This document shows, piece after piece, positions 36,094 to 48,110 of a DNA stretch of 64,000 nt (within the stretch, counting starts at the first letter, position 1; every line of letters starts with the position of its first letter). Under the pieces are notes generated by a model. That model saw only the letters and a program-made list of their open reading frames with translations. It was not told the DNA's origin and searched no databases. The stretch is taken from assembly GCA_001051155.2 (NCBI GenBank), contig JYIP02000013.1, positions 62,001 to 126,000 of the forward strand, given 5' to 3'. A program made the translations under genes and the position numbers. Source of the DNA: Chrysoporthe austroafricana. Lineage: Eukaryota > Ascomycota > Sordariomycetes > Diaporthales > Cryphonectriaceae.

Positions 36094-37400
36094 AGTTTAA
36101 AGAAAACCTTTTTAAGTTTCCTTCTTTATTATTTATTAAGTTGCTTAAACAATTTGAATCGCTATTATTTATAGCTATATTGTAAAAAGAGCCTTTTTTT
36201 CTTATAGCAAGCTACTTCTATTCTTTAAGTTTGCGTAAAAACTATCCTAAATTTTCTTTCGCTAAAAAGTGCAATAAGCAATAATTTTAATAGCAAGCCG
36301 TTTAGCTTATACTGCTATAATTAAGGTTTATTGCTTGCTTTAATAGGATATTATTGCTTAACTAATTAAGTTTTCATTATTAAGGAATATTAACTTATTT
36401 TTCCGGAATTAATTTCCATTTTTGCTTTTTCCTTTTTTAATAATAATTACAAGCAATATAGCCTTTCTTGCTATAATTATAGCAAGTAACCCCTTTGCGC
36501 TATTTTCGTATAAAAGTATTTATTTCTATAAGCTTAATATACGTTATATTTGAATAGGCCGTGTTATTTCGGTTTTTTTATTAAAACTTTCGCTTTCCAA
36601 AATTGGGTTAATATTTCGGAATACTATTATAGTTTTTCTGTCGTTATTATCGGCATTCGTAAAGTGGATTATCGATATAAACCGCTTTATTAACAAATTT
36701 ATTAAATTTTTCGGGTTGGTTTTCCTTATAAAGTTCGTCTTTAACTTCTTCTTTAAATCTTGCATAATAAGTATTTATAAGAAATTCGTTTTTATAATTA
36801 AAATAAGCTATAATTTGCCGAAATTTAGCTATATAATCCGTAGCGGAATTAGTTTGCCGGAATGCTTTTAGCTATCGTATTGCTATTTATCGTTCGTCCG
36901 GGTTTCCAAAAGTTTTAATAAAAGTTATTTCAAAATTAATGTAGCGCTAAAAGATATGCTTAGTATTCTCAAACGAAAATTCTTATTATTATTCAAATAA
37001 TTGTAAAAGGTCGGCTTTTATTACTAGAAAGCGATCCTTTCAAAACAGCTTCTTGCAAAGTTAATTTTATCGTAAATAATCCTGAACTAAATACTATAAT
37101 GCTTGAAATAAGCTTTAAATTAAGTTAAAAAGGCCTGGAAATCCTTTTGGGTACTTTTATAAAGCTTAAGCTTATTAACCTTAAAAGCCTTAGCTTGCTA
37201 AAAGGCATTAAAGCGGAAGATTTCGTTTTTGATTTCCTTAAATTGCTAGTATAGAGCGATATTCTATTGCTAGAGCTGTTCGTTAATAAAAATAACCGGG
37301 GCTTTTTCTTAAAGAGCCGGGTTGCCGGAAAAAGATAGTATTTAGAACGCTATTGTATTTCGAATATTACTTAAAAGGTATATATTAAACCGTTCTTAAA
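36094..37400 (-). pseudogene. R2 gag (5' part of element)
   Basis: Contains the linker, a zinc knuckle at about 36445-36490 (Cys/His partly converted to Tyr) and the capsid-like region about 36600-37350. It is closely similar to R1 5350-6640. RIP stops occur throughout; the start codon is not identifiable. Confidence 0.8.
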
Positions 37401-37415
37401 TAAGAATAGTGAAAA

Positions 37416-37861
37416 TATTATAAACGTTATAGCAATCTTAAGATTTACTGGAAAGTTAAAAGGTTTATATTAGCAAAAGCGGTATTAAATATAAACTTTA
37501 AATATTAAAATACGTTTAATAAAGTATTGCAATATTTATAAGCCTTAAGCGGCTATTACTTAAATGCTATATAGGGTTTAAGTAGTATTTAGATTTACGA
37601 CTGAAAAGCTATAGTAATTTATTTAGTAAATATCTTATTCTTATATATATTTAGCTTTTCAATTAAAATAGCTTAAATAGCTTAGTTATTCCTTTAAGAT
37701 AGCCTGGATAGCTTAGCTATCCTAGCTATTCTAACTTTAACCTTTGCTTATATAAATATTCGGTTGGTTTTATAGCCCCGCTTGGAAATATAATGCTAAG
37801 TGAATAGTTTTTTAAAGAAGCTTTAAGCTTATAACCTAGTCTTGCATATTGGTTTATAATA
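37416..37861 (-). repeat. R2 5' LTR (446 bp)
   Basis: TATTATAAAC at the left edge and GGTTTATAATA at the right edge. The U3-side third (37680-37860) differs from the R1, R6 and R8 LTRs, while the rest is alike. Confidence 0.9.
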
Positions 37862-40306
37862 TATTTGAAAATTCGTTCGATTTCGTATTTTAATTCGTTA
37901 TTTGCGATTTGTATTATTTTATCCGTTTTAATCGATTTTAATATTAGTTCGAGAAACGAAATATGGAATATTGGATAAATTCTTATTTTATAAAGTAATG
38001 CAAGTTCGAAATTAATATTTGAGACTTTTTTTAAGATTTTGAATAAGTTAAGTTTCTTATAATTTAAAGAATAAAAGGGTTTTATTATTTTAATATTTTT
38101 TTTTTGTCGAATAAAGTAGATTTTATTCTTTTCTTATAGAATTAGTTTTTTAATTTTTTTGGAATTAGCGTATTTCGTTATTCTTTTTTGTACGAATTTC
38201 AATTCTTTTTAAATTTTTTTTAAATCTTTTTAATTTTTTAAATCCGTTTTTCTACTGCTTTTGCATTTATTTTTAATAATTCGTTATAATATACTATTAA
38301 ATTATAGTTATAAAGTGCATAAAATAATAATTTCTTTATTATATTCGTATTTGCATTATTATATACGAATTATATTAGCAATAATAAATTAATCCAATTA
38401 TTTTGCTCGTAATTTATATAATATTGTAAGTATTATTTAATAATTTAATTTATTCGTTTTATTTATCCGTTTATTTATAAAAAAAATGCTATAAATATCT
38501 TTTGTTATATTCCGAATAGTTTTATAAGTAAAATTTAGAAATTTAATACGAATTTCCTATTTCTATCGAAAATAATTTCTTTAAGCATATTATAATTAAT
38601 TATAACTGTTTTGAAAAATGTATATACGAAATCTTCTGCTTTGCTGCTTTCTTTATAAAAGAAGAAATAAGCGTATTTACTTAATTTGCAAATTATTATT
38701 AAAATACTATTATATTATACTTTAATTAAAAATTCTTATAAAAGAAATAGCTTAGTAATAAAATCTTAGCTAATGGATTGCTAATTGCTTCTAGAATAAA
38801 GAGCAGTTAAAGCAATTTATAAGGCTTATAATATTCAATTTTGTTTTTCTTATAGCTATTATATTTTTATAAAATTCTTTTAATTCTTTATTTTAATTTT
38901 AGAAAGTTTTAGTATTTCTTAATTTTTTCGTACGTAATTCTGATTCTTTAATAGCCGTATACTAATATACTATACGTAATTTTAATACATTCGTCTTATT
39001 TCTCAGAAATTATATTTTCTAATTCCTTTTCGTTATTACTAATCTTGATAATTATATTAAGTTTTCTGGCTTTATTTACAAAGTTGCTATTTTCGTCTTA
39101 TTAAAAGATATTTTGAAATTCTTTAAGTTTTATATCTTAATAGTTTAATCGTTTACTAAATATATTTGCTTTACTATTTTCAGATTATTTATAATAAACA
39201 ATTTTCAAATTAAATTATAAAAAGAATTCTGCTTATTTAATTTATTATTTATTTAAGATTTTTATAATTATAAATATTATTAGATTTTTATAATCTGAAT
39301 ATATTATAATCTGGTATTTTGTTCCGATTAAATATTATTATTATTTTTTGAATGCTTTAACGATTGCTATTAATTTCTTATTTAAAATACTATAATTAAG
39401 TTTTAAGCTATTTAGCTTTTTTAAGAAATTGCTTATAATCCTAAAATATTTTTAATCGTTTTATTACTTTAGCTATTTACCGAATATATAATCTAATATA
39501 TCAGTTTTAATTTCAAAAGGTTTTTTTAAGTTTGCTTTATAGAATATAGATTTTAATATAACTTATTTCTTAATTTTATTAAATGCTTTTTATATTTCTT
39601 AAAACTATTTAAATTTCCGATTTTTTTTTAATAAGATTTATAAAGGAATATGCAATTTTGCTATAATTTCGTATAAATTATTAATAGAAATTAGCATATT
39701 CGAGAAAAGCTTTAATATTTTTAATATTTTCTAATTTAAGCTATTCTTATATTATTTTAACTTTATCTTTTTATATGCTAACTTATTTTAATTCGATAAT
39801 ATAGCCGAAATAATTGACTTTTTATTAATAAAAACAGTATTTGCTTGATTTAATTAAAAGCTTATTATTTTATAAAATTTGCAATATTTTCTATATATCT
39901 TTATTATATATTTCAAAATCTTTAAAAAAAATAAAGATATTATTAAAGTAAACGATAATAATAATATTTAAGTATTTACGAAAAATATAATTAATTATTT
40001 CTTAAAACAATATTAATATATTTATAAGTTCAAAAAGCATAATTATATATTTAAAGTATTTGTAATAAGTTCTAAAAGCTATTTTCCAAATATTATTTTC
40101 CTTAATTCGAATATAATAATATCTTTCTTTAAAGCCGAATATAATAAATTATTTTGCTTTTATTAAGCGATTTCTTATTTTGCTTGCTAGTAATAATAAA
40201 TAGCGATTTTTGATCGTAATATTATTAAGTTATTTATAATTTATATAAAATCGTAATTTGCCGTTTTTCTTAAATATAAATAAAATTAAATATCTTATAA
40301 GTAATT
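37862..40306 (-). mobile_element. R7: chromovirus fragment, chromodomain to RT
   Basis: Minus-strand fragment bounded by two insertions, R2 on the left (in the chromodomain) and R8 on the right (in RT). It has no LTR in the window. It is among the most heavily RIPed copies and is the host of both neighbours, hence one of the oldest layers. Confidence 0.85.
37862..40306 (-). pseudogene. R7 pol fragment
   Basis: Chromodomain remainder 37862-37960 (FENSFDFVF on the plus strand; EIERIFK in sense), integrase about 38060-39180, RNase H about 39220-39600, and RT from about 39880 to the R8 insertion at 40306. RT residues near 39950-39970 correspond to the YFNN box. Many stops. Confidence 0.82.
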
Positions 40307-40753
40307 TGTTATAAATGCTATAGCAATTTTAAGATTTACTGTAAAGTCAAAAGGGTTTATATTAATAAAAGCGGTATTAAATATAATTTTTGAATATCGA
40401 AATACGTTTAACAAAATATCGTAATATTTATAAGCTTAAGCAGCTATTACTTAAATATACTATAAGGTTCAAATAGTATTTAGATTTATAATTGAAAAGC
40501 TATAATAATTTATTTAATAAATATTTTATTCTTATATATTCGGCTTTTCAATTTAACTTACTTGCTTATTAAATAAGCCAATAAGCCTGGCTTGCTAAAT
40601 TATTAAGTAATCCGATAAGCTATATCTTATTTAACTTTATCCTTTAATTACGTAAATAAATATAAGTTTTTCCCGAATAAAGCTAGCAATACAATAACCC
40701 TAACAGCTCTTTTTATATACTGCATGCTTTAATTTATATATTGGGTTATAATA
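40307..40753 (-). repeat. R8 3' LTR (447 bp)
   Basis: TGTTATAAAT at the left (unmutated TG) and GGGTTATAATA at the right, followed by TTATCCTTCTTTT, the reverse complement of the polypurine tract. Confidence 0.92.
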
Positions 40754-40827
40754 TTATCCTTCTTTTATTAATTATTATCCTTAATAATATTCTGTAAAGT
40801 TTCTTGTTATCTTTACTTATCGATTGC

Positions 40828-41275
40828 TATTATAACTTAGTAAAAGGCTAGATTATACGGTATAAAAAGGGAATTTGATAAGGCGCCTTATTATTAGCTT
40901 TTCTTAAAGAACCCTTACAACCGCTTACGTAACCCAGGGTTAGGGTTATAAAGGGGGTAGGATTTGGAAATCTATTATAAATTCGACAAATTTAAAATCT
41001 GGGAATTTGCCTTAAATCTAGCAAAGCTATATTAAAGAGCTGGATATATAAGATCGGGATATTTACTAAATAAATTATTATAGCTTTTCAGTCGTAAATC
41101 TAAATATTATTTAGACCTTATAATACTTTCAAATAATAGCTATTTAAGCTTATAAATATTGCGAATATTTGTTAAATATATTTCCGGTATTTAAGGCTAT
41201 ATTTAGTACCGCTTTTGCTAGTATAAACCTTTTAACTTTACAGTTTATTCTAAAATTGCTGCAGCGTTTATAACA
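40828..41275 (+). repeat. S1: solo LTR with AT(T/C)GC duplication
   Basis: A 448-bp LTR (TATTATAACTT ... GTTTATAACA) with no internal region. It is flanked by ATTGC (40823-40827) and ATCGC (41276-41280), a target duplication with one C/T difference. R8 sequence continues across it. Solo LTRs arise by recombination between the two LTRs of an insertion. It carries CCAGGGTTAGGGTTA and a GGATATATAAG TATA-like box (about 41042-41052). Confidence 0.93.
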
Positions 41276-41391
41276 ATCGCGCTTTCCTAATTAAAATATC
41301 GAATAAAGTATAGAAAACCCGTTTTTTTCGTTCGATTAAAACTTAGCATTGCGATTCCCTTTTAGAAGCAGTTTTGCAATATGCTGTATAA

Positions 41392-41892
41392 ATGCTTTCT
41401 TATTCATTTTGCGAAAGTCGTAGCATTTTTAGCTGCTAAGTTTCGGAAAGCGATTTTTCGCGCTGCTTAAAATGCGTACGGCTTAATCGTTCCCGATATA
41501 ATATCCTGGGAATTATTCCCGATAAGCTGCGCAAAATAGCTTATTAGTATTAGAAGTTAGAAAACGAGCTAGAAACTACGGAAAAGAAAGTCTTTTGCTT
41601 GTATTATTAGAAGCGCATATAGTATAAGAAGATAATATAAGCTGTTTATCGCAATATCGATAACGTAAAGGAACTGAAAAGGTTAGAAGCGGAAGAAGCC
41701 GAAAAGGAGCATTATAAGGTTAAGGCCGAGCACTGTATTGCGAAAGCTTTAATTTCTGAAAATCCCTTTTTTAAAAGTTTCAATTTGAATGCTATTTTGT
41801 AGCAGTTTGGTTCTGAAATTAATTGGTCCGCTATTAACCTGTTTGTAAGGTATAAAGCCGTGCCGAGTCTTTTTAATTATTCTTCTAGTTAA
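41392..41892 (+). pseudogene. R8 antisense ORF: best preserved cysteine cluster (501 bp)
   Basis: ATG 41392 to TAA 41890-41892, exactly 501 bp (166 codons) as in R1 and R6. It begins MLSYSFCESRS. Cys 7, 15, 25 and 28 survive and residues 4 and 36 are Tyr, supporting CX2CX7CX9CX2CX7C. Arg/Lys-rich residues lie between clusters (CLKCVRLNRSRY). A coiled coil follows (LKRLEAEEAEKEHYK). A second conserved block near the C-terminus reads GSEINWSAINLF. Stops appear only at likely former Gln or Trp codons. It is opposite in strand to pol, so it would need its own promoter or antisense transcription from the 3' LTR side. Confidence 0.8.
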
Positions 41893-43262
41893 TTAATAAG
41901 TTATTTTTTTTAATAGTTTTCGAATGCTTATTACGCATTATTTAAGTTGCTAACTGGTTTCTACTTATTTTTGCTCGAATAATATCCTTTTTATTTAATT
42001 AAATATTCTTTATATTTGGCTAATCTTTTATATTTAAGAATTCGTTTTACTTTATATTCTAATTTATTAGTTTTGATTTATATTAATTTATCCGTTTTAG
42101 CTATTCTAAATGCCGGTTCGAAAAACGAAATATGGAATACTGGGTGGATTCTTATTCTATAGGGTAATACAAGTTCGAAATTAATATTTAAGATTTTCTT
42201 TAAGATTTTGAATAAACCGAGTTTCTTATAACCTAGCGAATAAAAGGGTTTTGTTATTTTAATATACTCTTTTTGTCAAATAAAGTAAATTTTATCCCTT
42301 TCTTATAAGATTGGTCTTTCAATCCTTTTAGAATTAGCGTATTTCGTTATTCTTTCTTATATAAATTTCAGTTCTTTTTGAAATTCTTTTTAGATTTTCT
42401 TAATTTTTCGGATTCGTTTTTCTATTGCTTTTGTATTTATTCTTAATAATTCGTTATAATAAGCTATCGGGTTATAGCTATAAAGTGCATAAAACAGTAA
42501 TTTTTTCGTTATGCTTATATTTGCATTATTATATGCGAATTATATTAATAGTAATAAGTTAACTTAATTATTCTATTCGTAATTTATATAATATTATAAG
42601 TATTGTTTAATAATCTAATTTATTTATTCCGTTTGCCTGTCCGTTTGCAAGTAAAATGCTATGGATATTCTTTATTATATTCCGAATAATTTTATAAATA
42701 AAATTTAGAAGTTTAATACGAACTTTCTATTTCTATCGGAAATAATTTTCTTAAATATGCTATAATTGGCTATAATTATTTTAAAAAATATATATATAAA
42801 GTTTTCTGCTATACTGCTTTCTTTATAAAGGAAGAAATAAACGTACTTGCTTAATTTGCAAACTATTATTAAAATGCTATTATATTGCGCTTTAATTAAG
42901 GGTTTTCGTAAAAAGGATAGCTTAATAATGAAATCCTAGCTAATAAATTGCCAAATTGCTTCTAGAACGGGAAGCGGTTGAAGCAATTTATAAAGCTTAT
43001 AATATTTAATTTTATTTTTCTTGTAACTATTGCATTGTCGCAAAATTCTTTTAATTTTTCGTCTTAAGCTTAGAAAGTTCTAATACTTCTTAATTCTTTC
43101 GTATATAGCTTTAATTCCTTAATAGCTATATGCTAATATATTATACGTAATTTTAATATATTCGTTTTATTTTTCAAAGGTTATATTTTTTAGTTTCTTT
43201 CTATTATTAAGAATTCTAATAATCGTATTAAGTTCTCTAGCTTTATTTATAAAATTGCTATT

Positions 43263-43709
43263 TATTATAACTTAATAAAGGACTAAAGTATATAGAGAAG
43301 AGAAAACTAGCTAAATATTCCGCTTTTAGCCTTATTTAAAGAAAACCCTATAATTACTTACGTAATTTAAAGTTAAAGTTATAAGAGAAGGAAGATCTGG
43401 AAGATTTGCTTAAATCTAGCAAATTTAAAATTTATAGATTTGTTCCAGATCCGGCAAATTTATATTGAAAAGCTAGATATATAAAAATAGAATATTTATT
43501 AAATAAATTACTATAGCTTTTCAGTCGTAAATCTAAATATTATTTAAACCCTATTATTTTTCTAAGTAATAGCTATATAAGCTTATAAATATTGCGAGAT
43601 TTCGTTAACTATATTTCCGGTATTCAAGACTATATTTAATACCGCTTTTGCTAATATAAACCCTTTTAACTTTACAGTTTATTTTAGGATTGCTATAGCG
43701 TTTATAATA
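43263..43709 (+). repeat. S2: solo LTR with perfect CTATT duplication
   Basis: A 447-bp LTR (TATTATAACTT ... GTTTATAATA) in R8 integrase. CTATT flanks both sides (43258-43262 and 43710-43714). No internal region remains. Confidence 0.94.
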
Positions 43710-44124
43710 CTATTTTTATTTTGCCAGAAGATATTTTAAAATTCTTTGAGTTTTATATTTTAATAGTTTAATTGTTTGCTAAATGCATTTGCTTTACTAT
43801 TTTCAAATCTTTTGCAATAAATAATTTTTAAATCGAATTATAAAAGAAATTTTGCTTATTTGATTTCTCGTTTATTTAAAACTTTTATTATTATAAATAT
43901 TATTAAGTTTTTATAATCCGAATATATTATAATTTAATACTTAATTCCGATTAAATAATATTGCTATTTTTCGAATGCTTTAACGATTGCTATTAATTCT
44001 TTATCTAAAATGCCGTAATTGAGTTCTGAGCCGCTTAATTCTTTCGAAAAGTTATTTATAATCCTAAAGCATTTTTAATTATTTTATTAACCGAATTGTT
44101 TGCTGAATGTATAATCTAATATAT

Positions 44125-44423
44125 TATTACAAGGGCTTAGTTCAGGGCTTGAAAGGGGTTTTCATTTAACGATAATTGTTAAAGTATTCTAAAGAATGCT
44201 AAAGAACTAGGTCTAACCTTGATCCGTCGGGCTCTATCCCGCTATACTTATAGACCTTAGTTTTCGATATTTGCTTCAAGCATCTATTGCTTAGCCTCCT
44301 TCTTTATGCAGTTAAGTACCTTTCTTCCTGCCGTTAGGCAAGGTCTGGAAGCTTAACGGTACTTGGCTCGCAATGCCTTATATTATTCCTGGCTTAGGGC
44401 ACCCTTTAGGTATCCGTATAATA
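44125..44423 (-). repeat. R9 3' LTR (299 bp)
   Basis: TATTACAAGGG ... CCGTATAATA. In minus orientation it is preceded by the purine-rich AAGAAAAAGAGAGATGG (44424-44440), the polypurine tract. Confidence 0.94.
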
Positions 44424-44440
44424 CCATCTCTCTTTTTCTT
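44424..44440 (-). other. R9 polypurine tract
   Basis: On the minus strand AAGAAAAAGAGAGATGG abuts the 3' LTR. Confidence 0.8.
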
Positions 44441-47400
44441 AAAGCCCGGCCCGGGCCTTTAAGATTTCAGGATCTGCCAGCTTATCAGGATGCTAGCGAT
44501 AATACAGGTAAGCGAATTCCTTTGCGCCATTTCTTAGTAAATGCTTATATAGTTCCTATATTTAATCCTTGCATTTCGGGTAATCTTCCTACTTAACAAA
44601 GTACTTTATTTTATCGCCAGCTTCTATAGAATCCTTGATCTTGTCTGCCAAGTATTCTCTTTCAATAGGGGGCGCTTTTCGCAAGACCTAGTTAGAGTTA
44701 AGCCGTACCTGAATGCTAGCGCGATAGGGTTTTATAAAAGATATATAGAAGGAATCGTAAATTTTCCAGCCTTTGGGCAAAGCTAGCCGGACGGCCGTAA
44801 AAGAGATAATTTTGGTAATCTTGAAAAGTCCTAGTATCTTGTAGTCCAGTTTCTTGGTTGGCTTCCTTATTTGTATATATTTTGCATTAAGCATTACGAA
44901 TTGCCTTTCGATATAAATCGGAATATCCGTCCGATATCGATTTGCTTATTATTTCATACGCTAGCGGGCGAAATCGAAATAAGCCCGGGTTTCGGCATAA
45001 ATAGCCATTATCCAGTAAGCGTAAAGCTTGCTAGCAGGGTTAAAAATGCGAGGTTGGGTACGGAAAAAGGGGTTATAATTAGCTAGGTAATAATTATAAT
45101 TAGCGTAAAAGGGGGTAATGCCGGTATTTGCCGAAAAAGAATTATTATATGCGAATTCAGTTATAAGCAATAGCTCTTTCTAATTGGATATTTTATAATT
45201 GATAAAAAAACGAATATAAGCTTTTAAGGTTTAGTTTAGTTTTTCCGTTTATCTATCTATTTAGGGGTAGAATGCTATATTTATATAGCTTTTGATACCG
45301 ATAAGCTTTAGGAAGTCCGATTATAGTTTGGCTATAAAGCGGGAATTTCGGTCTAATACGATATTTAAGGGAATTCTGTAAAATCGCTAGTATTTTCAGG
45401 TAAAGATACGGATCAAATCGTCCATTTTCTTGCCTTTTATTCTCAAAGGTATAAAATAAGCTATTTTGGAAAATATATCGATAATAACTTATACTGAATT
45501 ATAATTGTCGGATACGGGGAGCTTAATAATAAAATTTATTGAGATTGATTGCTAAGGCTTGTAATGGAATTCTATAGGTTGGAATTGTCCGAAAGGAGCG
45601 TATTGCGGATTTTTGTTCTGTTAATAATCCAAGCAGTTTCGGATATATTCTCGAACGGAATTTTCGAAACGGGGCTACTAGAAGTTTCTGGTAATGAGTT
45701 TTACCGTCTTATCCATGCCTATATATCCCGCGACTTTCGTATTATGCTCTGATTCTATAATATCTTGCCGCAAAGTTTTTAGTACTTAGAAGCGGTTTTT
45801 TCTATACAGAAAGCCGTTTTCTATTGAAAAGTCTTTATTTTTTTCTGCTAATACTAGATTTGATTAGTAAGTTTGGTCTTGTATAGCAGCATCTTTAATT
45901 CGCTATACGAAAGAAAGGGATTAGCGAATTGCCGAAAGGTTGCAGAATTTGGTTGTATTTAGGAAAAACGAAAGACCGGTCTGAAAGTTAAAAGCGAAAT
46001 GCTCTCTTTTTAATACCATTATAATCGGCTAATATTTATCCTTTCCTTTCTCAAATCGATATTCCGGTAATCTCGATAGGGTATCGGCTTTCTTATTTTA
46101 TTGCCCTAGCCTATAATTGATAATAAACTAATAACTTGCAAGCTATTGCGCTTATCTGGCTTGCTTTCTATTCAGCATTTTTGCTATTATGAAATAGGAT
46201 AAATTCTGGTAATTTGAATATATTTCGATTCTATATTTTGCTTTTTCGAAATAATATTTCCATTTCGAGAAGCAGTTTACGATAGCGAAAAATTTTTTGT
46301 TATGGATTTCGTAATTTATTTCTGCTAGAGATATTTTCTTTGAATAAAACGTAACGGAGTATAATTTGCTATTTTCGGCTTTCTAGGAAAGAATAATGCT
46401 TATTGCATAATCCGAGGCATTAGTTTCTATAATTATAGGAATTTCTAAATTGAAATGTCAAAAGACTAGTACTAAAATAAAGGCTTCTTTTAGCTATTAA
46501 ATAGAGGCTTTTATTTCTTTCGTAAGCGTCCAGCTTCTTTTGAGTTGGGTTTCTGTAAAGGGCTTTATAATCTTTAAGAATTTCGGGATAAAGCGCTTAT
46601 AGAAATTCGCGAATCTTACAAACTGCTAAATATATTTAAAATAAGTTAGGAAGAACCAATTAAGGATATAATCTACTTTATCTTTGGATATAATAATGCC
46701 TTCCTGAATAATAATATTGCTTAAATATTCGACCTCTTAGACTTTCTATTGGCATTTCCGGGAAGCGATAGCCAGGTTATATTTGGTAAATCGCTTGAGA
46801 ATTTCAATAACCAATTTGTTATATTCGTTCTTTATTTCTGCATAAATCAAGAAATTATCCAAATAGACTAATATGCTTTTATTTATTAAATCCTTAAAAA
46901 TATAATTTATTATAGCTTGAAAAGTAAATAGCGCATTGATAAGACTTAATAGCATAATAATATATTCGAAAAGCCTATATTTATAACGGAAAGCCGTTTT
47001 CTATTCGTAACCTTTTGCTATTCGTATTAGGTTAAAGCTTATTTTTAGGTTGAGCTTGGTTATGAATTTGGCTTATCGCAAGCGGTTTTGGAATTCTGAA
47101 ATCAAAGGAATCGGGTATCTAACTGGTATGGTTTTGCTATTCAAATCCTGATAATCCATTACCGGGCAGAACGGATTAGCGGGATCTTTCTTTTTTACGA
47201 ATATAAAAGAAGCTCTATAAAGGGCTTTTAACGGGCGGATTCTGCCTGAGCTTAAGTTCTTATCGATTTAAGGTTTCAAGACTTAAAATTCTCTCTTATT
47301 TATATTATATATCAGTTCCCAGCTTAGTTTTATGCTTTCTTTAAAGTTAATTTTATAATCTTAAAGCTAGTAATCTAGTAGCTTTATAGCGGCTTCTTTG

Positions 47401-48110
47401 GATATAATAAGGAAATAGGCCCTGAATTTTTCGGGAACTTAATCCAGGGCTTCTTATTCTGAAAAAGAAGCAATGCTTCTATTAGTTATTACTTAGTCTT
47501 GAATGCAATAAGAATACTTAAAAGAATTGAAAGAGATATATTTGGGATTTTCTAGAAATCTTTTGAGTCGGTATGATTATAGCTACTATAAAGGAAAGAT
47601 TATATCGAACTCGGTATCAAGCTAGCTAAGTTCGCATAATATTTTGGAAAAGTATCGGCTATAATAGAATATTATATCTGGTATAACGAAATATTTTAAT
47701 ATTTAGTCGGGAACCGAATTGAAAGCAATAAAGGCTTTTGCGATCTTTCTTTCGGTTTAATATAAGGCTAGCTGATCTGCTAGCCGTTTGGATATAATAG
47801 TTACTATTAAACTAGTATCGAAAAGGATTCGAGCTGGATATTATAAACCGTTTAGCAGGATAATAAATATTAGCATAATAAGTTTAATAATATTTGAGGA
47901 GCTTCGTATTATTCTGGTTCCGCAAACTTGGTTAATAGTATTCTCGTATTATTACAAGTTATTATCCGAGTTTATAAGTTCCTCAAAGCAGAGTTCTTAT
48001 AATCGTTCAATTAGAGTAAAAGAATTAACTTTTAGCTTCTTAGCTTCGGAAAAGAGAGTATTTTCCGCTAACTTTTTCGTATTCTGAAAGGATATAATAA
48101 AAGCGGCCGT
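44441..48110 (-). pseudogene. R9 pol (PR-RT-RH-IN-chromodomain-like)
   Basis: Protease near 47770-47840 (ILFDTSLIVTIIS, from a D-T-G-S box). RT about 46700-47280 with MDYQDLNSKT, LSLINALFTFQ and YLDN (46854-46865) in place of YLDD. RNase H about 46060-46480 (ETNASDYAISIILSQ). Integrase about 44660-45830, with QTDGQTE-like residues near 45240 and the readable stretches 44961-45170 (EFAYNNSFSANTGITPFY) and 44688-44894 (LPKGWKIYDSFYIS). A weak chromodomain-like tail at about 44500-44650 (KIKYFVK.EDYPKC) suggests a chromovirus, but of another lineage than R1-R4. Stops occur at Gln/Trp codons. Confidence 0.88.

Larger units (their letters stand above)
36094..37861 (-). mobile_element. R2 right part: gag and 5' LTR of a minus-strand chromovirus
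   Basis: Minus-strand gag begins mid-gene at the R6 insertion and ends in a 5' LTR (37416-37861). The element is inserted in the chromodomain of R7 (sequence resumes TATTTGAAAATTCG at 37862). Orientation and missing parts complement 7132-16005, so both are probably ends of one element. Confidence 0.78.
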
